Of a DNA stretch of 64,000 nt, positions 38,983-50,470 are shown piece by piece. A program made the position numbers and the translations under genes. Numbering within the stretch: position 1 is the first letter of the stretch; every line of letters starts with the position of its first letter. This stretch comes from Misgurnus anguillicaudatus (lineage: Eukaryota > Chordata > Actinopteri > Cypriniformes > Cobitidae): assembly GCF_027580225.2 (NCBI RefSeq), contig NC_073342.2, positions 14,149,501 through 14,213,500 of the forward strand. Reading direction: 5' to 3'. The notes below the pieces were generated by a model. That model was not told the DNA's origin. It saw nothing but the letters and a program-made list of their open reading frames with translations, and did no database searches.

Positions 38983-40093
38983 TGGGACTATTTCTTGACC
39001 CTTTATTTCTGATAGTGTAGTTATAAGTGACTTACAAAGGAACTTTATGTTTACAGAACTGTGCATTTAAAGTGCAATAGTGTATGATCACCACATGCGC
39101 ATTCAAGCCATCAGATGCATGCATGCACATGTCAGGTCTGCTAGCTGCTGGTCATCATCAAGTGTCTTTCCTTCTGCTTGTACAAAAGGAGTGTGACATG
39201 TTCATTAAACAGCAGGAATCCCATTACTAACCCCAGCAGTCACATATCACATCACTCATAAGTAATTAGTCCAACAAATGGCCACAGGAATGCTAATGAC
39301 GTCAACTCAGGTGGACGCAACCCGTGATTACATGACGCTTCTTAGCAGAGCAATGGAGGATGACGGCTTTGCTTAGTGAAGTAATGTTAACATTTTATGT
39401 TTTGTTACAGAAATAAAGCAGTATAATATTGTATTTAAACATTGTGCTTTGGACTACATCAAAGAATTGTGAGTGGTAATGGTTGGGGTGTAATCAATGT
39501 GACATCACATTGATAGGGGATCCCCAACAGCCTGTTTTCTGTGACTGTTGCGGTTTAAAGGAGATTACACAAAGAAGAAAATATGGATTTGTATAATAAC
39601 AGGATGTTTCTGCACACACACTGGTGACTCATTTTCTGCTAAAACATGTTTAAAATTTAAAATGCATTTTTTTAGGTTAGGGGGGTTTTAAATCTAGTAT
39701 GGTACAATCTAATCACAGTCATCCTGTTGAGCAACACAAACCCAGATTTGTTGTATCTCTCAGGTCTATATTTAAACCAAATTTATGTATTATAAATGCA
39801 AAATCTAATGCCATTTCATACCCTCATACTTGCATAATGCATCTTTACATAGCAAGTTTGCACAAGCATGAATGGTATTTGAGAGTTTGACAGCAGGGAA
39901 GATTTTCTGCAAAAAAATGACTTACTGAAGTTGTGAATGAGAAACACACTCATACCCCATTTACACGAAGGAAAGACACAGATATTTCCCTGCGGTTTGG
40001 CCTCTCATTTACATGAAAACCCTGTTTTATCACCGAAAACGATTACTTCTAAAACCTCCGGCCAAAGTAGAGATTTCTAATAATCCCTGTTAT
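38983..40093. other. Gene-free stretch, nothing recognised
   Basis: AT-rich and without recognised repeats or exon pairs. Confidence 0.4.
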
Positions 40094-40510
40094 GGCCCTG
40101 TCCCAAATGGTGGACTTAAATTGCGCGTGCTCGCTTAGTCTACGAGTCCATAGGGTGTGTTCCATCTGTCATTTTTACGCTTTAAAGTGTGCTCATCAGC
40201 ACCCCCTTTGCCCCCTTGATGCTGTCTCCAGCGAAGCCCGCACTGCAGCAGGCTTCGTGCACTTACCAACCCAGAAGTCCTTGCAAAAAAACAATCAGAC
40301 CAATCCGACGACGGAAGGGAGGAGTTCACACTGACGGGCAACTTCCCTTCCTATTTCCGGCGTGACGCTCGAGTCTCTCCCAAAACATGACTCCGGTGCA
40401 CCCACGTGGACACGCATCAAGGGTCCCTAAAGTCTGCACTCTATGATGTCATCAAAGTGTGGACTCTCAGGAGGACCACAAGTCCGGAGTGTGCCATTTG
40501 GGACAGGGCC
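40094..40510. mobile_element. MITE with GGCCCTGTCCCAAATGG ends
   Basis: A perfect 17-bp inverted repeat GGCCCTGTCCCAAATGG / CCATTTGGGACAGGGCC, flanked by TAT on both sides (40091-40093, 40511-40513). 417 bp, GC-richer than its surroundings. The 3-bp duplication suggests the PIF/Harbinger group, although the usual target is TWA. Confidence 0.9.
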
Positions 40511-40513
40511 TAT

Positions 40514-43500
40514 GTGTTCCCGGGTCAACTGGGAGAAACAGGGTTTTAGGTTCTGAAACGTCACATTAGGTGCTAGAAAATGCTTAACATCATCTGAGTG
40601 CCCTACTGTAAGTTCACAGTTGAAAGGAACAGGAAGTCACTTGTGTTATTCGATGGTGTCGATTCTGAGAATTTTAATTGGCTTGCATGGCTTTATTCAT
40701 CTCCCTGCACTGCTGTTTGGCATAGTTATTATGGCGCTCGATTTTTTTGAAACCGATGTATCGTGCACGATGTTATTATTGAAAATGGAGGCGAAGAAAT
40801 ATTTGTTTCTCTAAATACCTGGCTATGTGTAAAGGTGTCTTATTGTATTGCTTTAAGAGGACTTGAAATACGACACATGGATCGTTTAAACTCAATACGA
40901 CTGGCATGTAGACTATGTGATGATGACACGGAAGCTTCACGCGTTGCGCAACGTCACCAGCATGCGCTCATGGTACACAAATACTAGTATGCAGGTCGTA
41001 GCAGCAAACACACTGTGCGGTGATCATGCCGAATTTCTGACACTGTCAGAAAACTATCGTAGGCTATCTTTGGACGCAAGACCGGGAAAACATCCGTCTT
41101 TGAACCTCTCTCACTGTACGACATAGGACCAACGAACATGAACCACGATAACAGAAATTTCGGCGATTGTTTCACGAGGGCAATCTTACTTCTGGGACAG
41201 CCAATAATCGTGCAGTGTATCCCGGACTTAACACAGCAAGCAATAGCCATAATTTCACTGCCTAGGTTAATTATATACCCATATAGAGTAACCCTCTATG
41301 GAGTAACCCACTTCCACCCAAAATAAACTTGAATTTGGGTACATGTCGTTTTGCCAAAATAACTTGCGAGATGTTTGATATTCCATCATGTAAGCAAAGT
41401 CAGCTGTGATACAAGTTGTTTGGTTTCATTTATTTATTTATTTATTTTTGGACTATGGTTAGACAGCTCAAATTTTGCCTTGTTTTCGCCTAGACGTCTG
41501 GGCTGGGTTTTTGGACGTCTTTTAAACGCGAAATTGCCTTTTTTGGTGCGAAATTAGCTTGTGTCAAACTCTGATCCCTGTTTGCTTTAACTGTATTACA
41601 GCGTAAACAATCTTTAAAATATTTATTCTTATTAAATACAATAAAAACATTTGCCCAATGGCCACTAAATCGTAGACACTCTGGCGCATAAACGTTCAAT
41701 CGTAGAAACAGGTCAAGCACCAACTGGGTATACCGGAGAGACGCCCCTTACGATTAAATTAGAGTTGAAGGATGTTAATAGACTTTGAATCAGATCTGCT
41801 ACAGACGGTCGGATCAGTCTCTCACATCTGCAACTTGAATAGACTCGCTGCTCAATTTTACCACATTACTGTACCTCAATGCGGTGAGTCACCAGCGTCA
41901 TGTGCTCCAAAATAGTAAACCGCATGTCGTGACCCTTGCTGTGACTAAAAACGGATTTTGGGAAAGAGAAGGTGATGACTTATTTGTATTCTGTACTGAA
42001 TGAGTCATAATCCTCAACGTGTTCCACATTTGACCTAAAAGTGCTCTTTTGTCTGTGTAATCGCACGATTTTAGCTTATTTCTTTGCGCACTCTGCAAAA
42101 AGATAAGTGCCTGCGTCTGCTTCCCCTGAGCTCCAACTCTTTCTGATTCTTTCTGAATTCATTTGTTTCCCAAAACCATAATAAGAATGCCATAATAGCT
42201 GCGAAAGCCTGCCAACGTTTTTCCGTAAGAAGTCGAATCGTTGAGTGTGTAGTTGTGAGATTTATCCATCTGTGACTGTGTGTGTGTATTTACAACCTTA
42301 GCATACCCCGTGGCTTTCATTCCAGAAGAGCATTGGCCTCTGTTGTCCAATATAAGCCTCTCTATGAGTGTCCAACCAATCAGAAGCGCCGGTTCCCAAA
42401 GCCCCTCTGCCAGAGCAGAGCCAAAGAAATCCATGGTGGTTGTAATTTTACAGGCCAATGCTAGACAGCAGATACCGGTCACTGGAGGCTCGGTTGGGTT
42501 GTGGCTTTTTAGGCTTCTGGGCATCTTAAAGACAGCAGGGTTTATGGTTCTGCAGAGAGCATTGCTAATTTGACAACACAGACTGCAACGAGTGGTCGAC
42601 TTTACTGAAGTGCAGATGGCACTTTTCCATTGCATAGTACAGCTTAATAAAGCACCTTTGTGCAGAATGTAGGATGATTTTATAAAAAAACAAAAAATGG
42701 GTTGCATATGAAAAATTATATAAAGGGTAGGCCTGAGCCATTCCCAGGGACCAGAATGGGGGTGAGCTCTTTACAATTAGGCCCATAAGGAACCACACAG
42801 TCCACCTTAGCAACCACTCAAAACCTTAGCAACAGCCTCTTTTTGCCCTTTTGGTATTCAATTTCAAAATATCTGCAATCTCTTCCTCCCTCCTCTTCTC
42901 CAGTGTTTCTCAAGGGTCAGCTTACGAAACGGTGGCATATCAAGGTATTACGACCGTACTTGTAAAACACGTGAAATAAAACCATGTGAAATTAAAAACC
43001 TATATCTTGCATGAAGCCTACATACCAAGTAGCAGTTTACGAGACAGCGCTCATATTTTAACCAAGCATTTATTATGGCCCTCTATCCTGTTATTTTAAT
43101 GAGCTAACAGTGCCATCAAGCTGTCACAAGTAGAACTGCATGCATTTCCCAAAATGCACTTGGGGTTGAAGGGATTTTAGATGTAACACGGTGAACTCAC
43201 CAGTTCTCATGTAATTAGATAAAAGGCATTATTACTCTGCCCTGTCCCATGTAGTGTTAAATAGTGTCAAGCATGGCACACACACACGCAGACACATATA
43301 CACAGACACACACAGGAAACGCATCATTCAGTATGAATCACTCCTCTGCTGCTCATTACACTAATTGCACAGTCATTGTTCTCTCACAAAAAGAACGTAA
43401 AATTGCAATTTAGCCCGAGAAATTGTCATTTGTAGCTGTAATTGACCCTAATAAAATCATCCACTTGAAATATTAAAGATGACAGCTTTGAACTTGCTGA

Positions 43501-43680
43501 TGAGAGCGTAATGAAGGAAAAGACAGCTTGTAGATTCAGACTGCGTTTTATATTTCCGCATTTTGTAGACACTTTTATTCAAAGAGACCTTACTACGCAT
43601 TTCATGTGTTCCTGTATAGCTCATTGGTACGGCGTTGCATTAAAACTCATTGGTTTGAACCTAGGGAACACACATACTGC
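40514..43680. other. Gene-free stretch with small repeat pieces
   Basis: At 42622-42650 GGCACTTTTCCATTGCATAGTAC is a fragment of the MITE at 59664-60394. A tRNA-like SINE piece lies at 43605-43690 (TATAGCTCATTGGTACGGC). An exon-like segment is at 42904. Otherwise nothing recognised. Confidence 0.4.
42904..42944 (+). other. Exon-like segment with strong acceptor
   Basis: A long pyrimidine tract and CTTCTCCAG precede 41 nt ending at a weaker donor, AAG|GTATTA. All three frames are open, so it carries no coding information. Its phase 0 frame would be compatible with 35856-35929. Confidence 0.12.
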
Positions 43681-43831
43681 TAAAAAAATTAGGTCTGTCA
43701 AATGATTAATTGGGATTAATCACATACAAAATAAAAGTTTGGATAATATATGTGTATTATGTGTGCTGTGTGTAATTATAATGTATATATAAATACACAC
43801 TCATGTATGTTTTTTAAGAAACAATTACCTG

Positions 43832-44095
43832 TGAATATATATTTATTTATATTTTTATATATTTTATATGAAAAATATATTTTATAACAAATAAATATTT
43901 TATATTAAATTTTATATTAAATAAATGTTTTCTTAAATTTATACGTATACGTATAATTACCCGTGAATATATATTTATTTATATTTTTATATATTTTATA
44001 TGAAAAATATATTTTATAACAAATAAATATTTTTTATTAAATTTTATATTAAATAAATATTTTCTTAAATGTATACGTATATGTCTGTGTATTTA
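43832..44095 (+). repeat. AT-rich tandem duplication, unit about 131 bp
   Basis: GTGAATATATATTTATTTAT ... ATTAAATAAATGTTTTCTTA occurs twice in direct order with few differences. It follows a fish repeat beginning GTCTGTCAAATGATTAATTGGG. Confidence 0.85.
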
Positions 44096-44112
44096 TATGT
44101 ATATATAAAAAA

Positions 44113-44575
44113 TATACAGTACTGTGCAAAAGTCTTAGGCCACCATGCCAAAATTTGATTTGTTGTTTTTCTGCAATGTTATAATGATCATATATAATTG
44201 TTTCTCAGTCTCTTTAATAGAATACATCCAGAAAATACAGGAAATGTGTATATAAAAAATGTATAAAAATGTAAACTGATGTGTCAAGTTTTTAGGGTAA
44301 ACTCCCTTTTCACTTGAGCAATAGCAGGAAACTGCAGGATCTCTAAAACTTAAATAAAATGTAATCTTAATTTCTAATTTTAAAGAAATTAATATTTTTA
44401 CTTCATTCTGCTCAAAAACGCTCAAGATGTATTTAGTGCCAAGAGATGTCACTCTAAACACAGACGTTGCCTAAAAAAGACATTTAGTCCTGAATTTTTT
44501 TTATTTTGTGTACATATTTCCTGTATTTTCTGTTTGTATCTTAATAAAATAGTGATTTACAGTGCATTGCAAGCT
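44113..44575. mobile_element. Tc1-like short element (ACTGTGCAAAAGTCTTAGGC), right end lost
   Basis: Starts CAGTACTGTGCAAAAGTCTT and matches the full copy at 53627-54385 through TGCTCAAAAACGCTCAAGATG. The right inverted end is missing. Confidence 0.7.
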
Positions 44576-45088
44576 TTACATCAGTGGTGCCCAAACTTTT
44601 TCCTACCAAGGATCAAAAATTAAACCTGACTGAGGGCCGTGGCACAAAGTAAATGTTGCTTTGTTATAGACCGTTTCAGCAGTAACAACATAAACAAGCG
44701 GCTGCACGTAGCTTCAGATAATCTCCGCTAAGAATAAATAACAACAAAGTTCTTTAAGCGTATATTATTTATATAACAAGCAAAAAAACAACACATAGAT
44801 TACCTAGGAAACCAAAACATTTGTTATTTTCGATGAGGCATTTGTTCAAGAGATCAGTTTAGCAACTAGTCAGACCATTAAAAAAACGAAACCGGAAGTA
44901 AGGTTCGGATCCAGACGTGTATCACGTGCGTCCGACGAAACCGTCTATATTAAAATTAAAGTTGCCCTGTGTAACACCCGCCACTCATTCATCCAATGCC
45001 CAGAGGGCGCCATCGCCCGAATATTGACTGTGCTCTTACTCTCTCTCTACTTCCTGTGTTTCACTGTCTTAAGCCCCTGTTTGAGTCT

Positions 45089-45106
45089 AAGATGGCGCGA
45101 AGTATT
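45089..45106 (+). promoter_or_regulatory. Proposed LTR start site with YY1-like motif and self-primer
   Basis: AAGATGGCG (45089-45097) matches the core of the YY1 initiator motif. It runs into the 10-mer GCGAAGTATT complementary to the site after the LTR. If self-priming is correct, transcription should start near 45097. No TATA box is evident about 30 bp upstream. The start position is inferred from complementarity only. Confidence 0.45.
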
Positions 45107-45313
45107 GCCAGCTCACCACTGTCTCTACCAAGCGTTTTGTCATTGCCTTCATTGCTAACTACGTGTATGATTACTGCCTGTTTTTGACCTTGTTCTCTTG
45201 GATTGTGATTTGGACTTGTTTGTTATACGGACTGCCTATTTGTTATCGATCTACTGTCTGCCCATATCGACCACGATTCTCTGCCTTACCCATTGTTTAT
45301 ACTGTGTGTGCCT

Positions 45314-45319
45314 AATAAA
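45314..45319 (+). terminator. Polyadenylation signal in the LTR
   Basis: AATAAA, with the Gag-Pol ATG only nine bases further on. The same signal in the 3' LTR would end the transcript. Confidence 0.7.
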
Positions 45320-45327
45320 CTCTGCAT

Positions 45328-48300
45328 ATGGATTCTACCACTCCTCCGAGTCATTCACCGTTACAGAATACTTCGCCTGACCAGAATCCAGCGGAGATAT
45401 CACAACTACAGGCCGCGTTCGCTTATCAGAACGAGATGATTGCTGATTTTCAAACCCAGCTCTCGACACTACGGGCCGCGAACGACCATCTCACACGGTA
45501 CATCCATTCTCTACCCACCAATCGACCTGAGACGGTAAGATTATCATTACCGGATAAGTTTGATGGAAAAGCGGAGAAATGCAAGGGGTTTATACGACAG
45601 TGCACGTTATATTTTGATAACCAACCAGAGGCCTTTGCACATGATAATACCAAGTGCTCATTCATGATGTCATTGTTTACGGGAAAGGCTTTAGAGTGGG
45701 CCGCAGCTGTATGGGACCAGGATCAAACGCTACGTACATCATTTACTTACTTCTGTAAACAACTCCGTGAAGTTTTTGAGTATCCAGCTGGTGGACGCGA
45801 CGTATCGATGCAGCTAGTGGATATCAGCCAAGGTAACCGCACTGCTTCTGAATATGCTGTTGACTTTCGCACGATCGCTGCACAGAGTGGATGGAATGAA
45901 ACGGCGTTAAAGCCGATGTTTAAGCGGGGTCTTCACCCAAGGATTCAGTCAGAGATTGCGTGTAAGGATATTGACATGGATTTGCATCAACTAATTTCTA
46001 TGGCCATTCGCATTGATAACCTCCTTCGTAACAGCCCCACAAGCCATTTGACCATGTTAACATCTGCATCTGCTTTGAGTCCATCTGAAGCCGCTGAACC
46101 TATGCAAATTGGATTCACGAAACCATCCATGGAGGAACGGGAACGGCGACGCGTTAACAGGCTCTGTTATTACTGCGGTCAGGCCGGACATCAGTGCCGG
46201 TTTTGCCCAAATAAACCCTCTTCAAGCAAAGTGAGTATTAATTTCACTAATCTGCTTCATAGATGCTTTACCCTACTGTTAACCCTCTCTTACGCAAGCT
46301 CTACCCAATGTGTTTCAGCGTTAATAGATTCTGGATCCGCATTAAATCTGCTTCACCATGAATTGGTTCATCAACTTCATATCCCTCTAGTGCCTTGTAT
46401 ACCACCTATTAATATCACTGCTATCAATAGCCAACCCATTGGAGACGGTATTACCCATCAGACAATTCCCATTACAGTCAAGATTGGTCTTTTCCACACT
46501 GAAACCATCTCATTTTATGTCACTAACACACCTCAAAATCCAGTTGTTCTAGGAAATCCATGGCTTGCTATCCACGACCCACAAATTTCATGGACCTCCA
46601 GAGAGCTGACTAGGTGGTCGTCTTACTGTCAGAATAATTGTTTACAAGGTCAAATTCACTATTCATGTCTCACCACAAGTATTGAAAGCCCTGTAACCAA
46701 TGAATCAGTCTATATTCCCACAGAATACCAGGGATTCAGTGAAGTCTTCAGCAAAACTAAGGCCACTAAACTGCCTCCACATCGCCCCTGGGACTGTGCC
46801 ATAGACCTTCTACCCAACACTTCACCACCTAAAAGTAAGGTTTATCCATTAACCATACCAGAAACACAGGCAATGGAACAATACATTGAAGAGGCTCTCG
46901 CATCAGGTTTCATCCAACCGTCCAAATCACCAGCGGCCTCGGGATTCTTTTTTGTAGAAAAAAAGGATGGAGGCCTTCGTCCTTGCATAGATTATCGTGG
47001 TCTGAACTCTGTAACAGTCAAGAACAGCTATCCACTGCCACTAGTCCCCTCTGCATTGGAACAACTACGTGAAGCCACAATCTTCACCAAACTTGACCTC
47101 CGTAGTGCATATAATTTAATCAGGATCAGGGAAGGGGACGAGTGGAAGACGGCATTTGTGACCACTAGAGGGCACTATGAATACTCTGTGATGCCGTATG
47201 GTCTTTGTAATGCACCGTCTGTATTCCAGTCATTCATAAATGAAATTTTCAGAGACATTCTTAATCACTATGTCATAGCATACATTGATGACATTTTGAT
47301 TTTTTCAAAGACACGTGAGCAACACATTCAACATGTGAAGGATGTTTTATCTCGTTTATTGGCAAACCAATTATATGTGAAGGCGGAGAAGTGTGAATTT
47401 CATGTATCCAACACTAATTTTCTAGGTTACAAGATTAGCCACCATGGAGTAGAAATGGATATAAAGAAAGTTGAGGCAGTTACTGAATGGCCACGTCCTA
47501 ACACAATCAAAGAACTACAGCGATTTCTAGGATTCGCCAATTTCTACAGAAGGTTCATCAGGAACTACAGCTCTATTGCAGCCCCGCTCACATCATTACT
47601 GAAGGGCAACCCCAAGACAATACTGTGGACACCCCAAGCCCAGTCAGCATTTGACAGATTAAAGACCAGCTTCACCACTGCTCCAATACTAAAACATCCA
47701 GACCCTGAAAAGCCATTTATTGTGGAGGTGGACGCTTCGGATGTGGGCATCGGAGCAGTATTATCTCAGAGGCATGGCACTCCAGGTAAAACTTATCCTT
47801 GTGCTTTCTTTTCCAGAAAATTAACAACAGCAGAAAAGAACTATGATGTGGGGAACAAGGAACTACTTTCCATTAAAGAGGCCTTGGCTGAATGGAGACA
47901 CTGGTTGGAGGGAGCCCGCTGTCCATTTCAGGTGATCACGGACCATAAAAATCTGGAGTACATTAAGAGTGCAAAACGTTTAAATCAAAGGCAAGCCAGA
48001 TGGTCATTATTTTTCACGAGATTTCAATTCACAGTAACATATCGTCCGGGAAGCAAGAATGGTAAAGCAGACGCCCTATCAAGAAGATATGAATCTGAGG
48101 AAAAGGTCACCTGTCAGGGGCCTATATTACCACCGTCAGTGATTGTGGCACCGATCCGTTGGGACATCATGGAGGAGATTCAGAGACAACAACAGAATGA
48201 ACCAACACCGCCTGGATGCCCACCAGCACGGCAATATGTTCCTAAGGCCCTTCGTCAACGCGTCATGCAGTGGGTACACACATCTTTGAGCTCTGGACAT

Positions 48301-49644
48301 CCGGGTATTCAAAGAACGGAAGAACTGGTGCGTAATTCATTTTGGTGGCCAAATTTATCTAATGACATCTCTATGTATGTTCAGGCTTGCAGTGTATGTG
48401 CCCGATCCAAAACACCACGAAAACTTCCAGCTGGTCTTCTGGAACCACTACCCATCCCGCAGCGGCCATGGTCTCATGTGGCAGTGGATTTTGTCACAGA
48501 TCTTCCTAGTTCTGAGGGCTACACTACTATTCTGGTAATCTGTGACAGATTCTCTAAAGCCTGTCGTTTTGTACCATTAAAGGGCCTACCTACAGCCATG
48601 GAAACTGCACAAGCATTATTTCAGCATGTTTTTCGAAATTATGGTATACCAGAGGATATAGTCTCTGACAGGGGCCCACAATTTACATCTCGTGTGTGGC
48701 AAGCATTTTGCAAGCACTTGGACATTAATGTGAGCTTAACATCAGGTTATCACCCCCAAGCCAATGGCCAAGTGGAAAGAGTGAACCAGGAATTAGGACG
48801 CTATCTGAGGTCATACTGTAGCCAAGAACAGGAACGTTGGGCTGAATTTCTTCCTTGGGCAGAATACGCTAGGAACTCATTAACTCATTCATCTACAGGT
48901 CTCACCCCCTTTCAGTGTGTACTAGGATTCCAACCACCCATGTTCCCTTGGTTTGGTGAACCATCTGAAGTTCCTGCGGTGGACGATTGGGTCAGAAGAA
49001 GCGAGAGGGTGTGGGAGAGCGCCCATGTGAGGTTACAAAGAGCAATCAGAACTCAGAAGATTAAAGCAGACCGCAGGAGGCGTCCCCACCCCAACTATCA
49101 ACCGGGTCAGAAAGTATGGCTATCCACAAGAGATCTACGGTTGCGGCTACCCAGCAAAAAACTCAGTCCACGGTATGTAGGCCCCTTTCGTATTTTGCAA
49201 CAAATAAATCCAGTTACATACAGATTGGAGTTGCCTGCTCATTATCGCATTTCTCCTTCGTTCCATGTGTCTTTGTTGAAACCTGCTCACCCGGCTCCTG
49301 GGACTGCCACTGAGGAGAGGGAACCGCCCCCGCCACTGGATGTTGATGGAGCTCCGGCTTACCTGGTAAGGGATATCATGGATTCCAGAAGGCGGGGGGG
49401 CCGGCTACAATACTTAGTGGACTGGGAGGGCTACGGTCCTGAAGAAAGATCTTGGGTACCCGCTAGGAACATTTTGGACCCATCTTTGACCCGGGACTTC
49501 CACCGTGCTCATCCCAATCGTCCAGCACCACGACCAAGGGGACGACCACGAGGAACACCTGGAGGTGTTCCTAGGGGAGGGGATTCTGTAACACCCGCCA
49601 CTCATTCATCCAATGCCCAGAGGGCGCCATCGCCCGAATATTGA
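45328..49644 (+). CDS. Gag-Pol polyprotein of the chromovirus, 1438 codons
   Basis: A single frame encodes Gag and Pol without the frameshift usual in sushi-ichi. Gag (residues 1 to about 275) has a predicted coiled N-terminus and the retrotransposon capsid block around [11 protein letters not shown] and [11 protein letters not shown]2CX4HX4C zinc knuckle is at 280-293. The protease has DSG at 334-336. The RT has LDLRSAYN and the catalytic YIDD at 652-655. RNase H has VDASD (D802) and TDHKN (872). Integrase has an HHCC finger, then D1054, D1114 and E1150, a DDX35E triad. A GPF motif follows, and a chromodomain covers about 1345-1398 (YLV, W, Y, W residues). The start ATG lies in the 5' LTR and the stop in the 3' LTR, so primer site and polypurine tract are coding. 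The next in-frame Met is at about 45436. The protein would be cleaved by its own protease and act in particles that reverse-transcribe the RNA. Confidence 0.96.
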   Translation: MDSTTPPSHSPLQNTSPDQNPAEISQLQAAFAYQNEMIADFQTQLSTLRAANDHLTRYIHSLPTNRPETVRLSLPDKFDGKAEKCKGFIRQCTLYFDNQPEAFAHDNTKCSFMMSLFTGKALEWAAAVWDQDQTLRTSFTYFCKQLREVFEYPAGGRDVSMQLVDISQGNRTASEYAVDFRTIAAQSGWNETALKPMFKRGLHPRIQSEIACKDIDMDLHQLISMAIRIDNLLRNSPTSHLTMLTSASALSPSEAAEPMQIGFTKPSMEERERRRVNRLCYYCGQAGHQCRFCPNKPSSSKVSINFTNLLHRCFTLLLTLSYASSTQCVSALIDSGSALNLLHHELVHQLHIPLVPCIPPINITAINSQPIGDGITHQTIPITVKIGLFHTETISFYVTNTPQNPVVLGNPWLAIHDPQISWTSRELTRWSSYCQNNCLQGQIHYSCLTTSIESPVTNESVYIPTEYQGFSEVFSKTKATKLPPHRPWDCAIDLLPNTSPPKSKVYPLTIPETQAMEQYIEEALASGFIQPSKSPAASGFFFVEKKDGGLRPCIDYRGLNSVTVKNSYPLPLVPSALEQLREATIFTKLDLRSAYNLIRIREGDEWKTAFVTTRGHYEYSVMPYGLCNAPSVFQSFINEIFRDILNHYVIAYIDDILIFSKTREQHIQHVKDVLSRLLANQLYVKAEKCEFHVSNTNFLGYKISHHGVEMDIKKVEAVTEWPRPNTIKELQRFLGFANFYRRFIRNYSSIAAPLTSLLKGNPKTILWTPQAQSAFDRLKTSFTTAPILKHPDPEKPFIVEVDASDVGIGAVLSQRHGTPGKTYPCAFFSRKLTTAEKNYDVGNKELLSIKEALAEWRHWLEGARCPFQVITDHKNLEYIKSAKRLNQRQARWSLFFTRFQFTVTYRPGSKNGKADALSRRYESEEKVTCQGPILPPSVIVAPIRWDIMEEIQRQQQNEPTPPGCPPARQYVPKALRQRVMQWVHTSLSSGHPGIQRTEELVRNSFWWPNLSNDISMYVQACSVCARSKTPRKLPAGLLEPLPIPQRPWSHVAVDFVTDLPSSEGYTTILVICDRFSKACRFVPLKGLPTAMETAQALFQHVFRNYGIPEDIVSDRGPQFTSRVWQAFCKHLDINVSLTSGYHPQANGQVERVNQELGRYLRSYCSQEQERWAEFLPWAEYARNSLTHSSTGLTPFQCVLGFQPPMFPWFGEPSEVPAVDDWVRRSERVWESAHVRLQRAIRTQKIKADRRRRPHPNYQPGQKVWLSTRDLRLRLPSKKLSPRYVGPFRILQQINPVTYRLELPAHYRISPSFHVSLLKPAHPAPGTATEEREPPPPLDVDGAPAYLVRDIMDSRRRGGRLQYLVDWEGYGPEERSWVPARNILDPSLTRDFHRAHPNRPAPRPRGRPRGTPGGVPRGGDSVTPATHSSNAQRAPSPEY
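45367..45376 (+). promoter_or_regulatory. Putative self-primer binding site
   Basis: AATACTTCGC begins two bases after the 5' LTR end. It is the exact reverse complement of GCGAAGTATT at 45097-45106 within the LTR. No TGG-type tRNA site follows the LTR. In Tf1-type elements the first bases of the transcript fold back onto such a site and prime minus-strand DNA. Extension from this pairing would enter U5, as required. Confidence 0.65.
49572..49586 (+). promoter_or_regulatory. Polypurine tract of the chromovirus
   Basis: AGGGGAGGGGATTC lies directly before the 3' LTR, the usual plus-strand primer position. Here it is also coding sequence, translated as part of the Gag-Pol tail. Confidence 0.75.
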
Positions 49645-49982
49645 CTGTGCTCTTACTCTCTCTCTACTTCCTGTGTTTCACTGTCTTAAGCCCCTGTTTG
49701 AGTCTAAGATGGCGCGAAGTATTGCCAGCTCACCACTGTCTCTACCAAGCGTTTTGTCATTGCCTTCATTGCTAACTACGTGTATGATTACTGCCTGTTT
49801 TTGACCTTGTTCTCTTGGATTGTGATTTGGACTTGTTTGTTATACGGACTGCCTATTTGTTATCGATCTACTGTCTGCCCATATCGACCACGATTCTCTG
49901 CCTTACCCATTGTTTATACTGTGTGTGCCTAATAAACTCTGCATATGGATTCTACCACTCCTCCGAGTCATTCACCGTTACA
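49587..49982 (+). repeat. 3' LTR of the chromovirus
   Basis: 396 bp, apparently identical to the 5' LTR. It contains the last 19 codons and stop of Gag-Pol (TGA ends at 49644) and the AATAAA signal near 49931-49936 for ending the genomic RNA. It is followed directly by the CCCTG target duplication. Confidence 0.96.
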
Positions 49983-50395
49983 CCCTGATTCTTTTAATTG
50001 ATAATTTTCTAATAAATAATAAATAAATAAGCAAACATTACTCTGTTTATGCATAACCAATGCAGTTTTATTTTCAATGGTAACTGTAAAAAAGAAATCA
50101 TTCTGCCAATCATTTTTAAACCTCCTTTTGTCTGTATGCCACTGCCTCAACCTCTCCATTATTAGCCTATAGTACCCGAGTTCGTTGAGTTTCGTAACGC
50201 ATACGCTGTACGCTTTCAAGTATGCATGTACATTTAAAAAAATTCTTTGCATTTGATTTCAATAATGTACAAATTTAGAAAATGTTTAATTAAAGATATG
50301 AATATCTGCGTGAATGACGTTTATCCTTTTTCCATATCTCACATGGCATGACGGGCCAAATAAAGGTCATGGCGGGCCAACTTTGGACACCTCTG

Positions 50396-50470
50396 CCTCA
50401 AAGGGGAATCAAACCCTGGTCACCCATGTCGTAGGTCCATAACACTACCACAGCGCTATAGAGTCACTTG
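50396..50470 (-). repeat. tRNA-like SINE fragment
   Basis: On the reverse strand a B-box-like GGTTTGATTCCCC is preceded by an A-box-like TAGCGCTGTGGTAGTG. It cannot form a full cloverleaf, so it is a SINE remnant and not a tRNA gene. Confidence 0.45.

Larger units (their letters stand above)
44970..45365 (+). repeat. 5' LTR of the chromovirus
   Basis: 396 bp, TGTAAC...GTTACA, apparently identical to the 3' copy. From the proposed primer site, U3 would be 44970-45096 and R would begin at 45097. AATAAA at 45314-45319 sets the end of R near 45335, leaving about 30 bp of U5. A 63-codon frame inside is present in both LTRs and resembles no recognised protein. Confidence 0.96.
44970..49982 (+). 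mobile_element. Complete Ty3/gypsy chromovirus LTR retrotransposon (sushi-like)
   Basis: This 5013-bp element is bounded by two 396-bp direct LTRs starting TGTAAC and ending GTTACA. It is flanked by a 5-bp target duplication, CCCTG (44965-44969 and 49983-49987). The interior is a single open Gag-Pol frame in the order Gag, CCHC, protease, RT, RNase H, integrase, chromodomain, which is the Ty3/gypsy order with the chromovirus C-terminus. The LTRs show no difference by eye and the frame has no break, so the copy looks recent and potentially competent. It sits inside an older hAT-like repeat (44582-50395). Sushi-type elements are common in fish and are the source of the domesticated PEG10/RTL genes of mammals, but this copy has all features of a mobile element. 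Confidence 0.97.
44582..50395. mobile_element. Older hAT-like element interrupted by the chromovirus
   Basis: The left end CAGTGGTGCCCAAACTTT and the right end (reverse complement CAGAGGTGTCCAAAGTTG) form imperfect terminal inverted repeats. Without the LTR element and one target copy the sequence is about 0.8 kb. No convincing 8-bp target duplication remains. Inside, at 44865-44920, is the leader also seen at 11970-12015 (CAACTAGTCAGACCA and CCGGAAGTAAG). Confidence 0.5.

Noticed and set aside
42159..42707. 182-codon reverse-strand frame
   Set aside because: No recognisable motif, no supporting splice or start context, and overlapping frames of similar length on the other strand.
44996..45187. 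63-codon frame in the 5' LTR, repeated in the 3' LTR
   Set aside because: It is duplicated only because the LTRs are identical, it overlaps the proposed promoter and RNA start, and it resembles no known protein.
45328..49644. A domesticated Gag gene like PEG10 or RTL
   Set aside because: Intact LTRs, target duplication, full Pol and chromodomain show a mobile copy and no sign of domestication.
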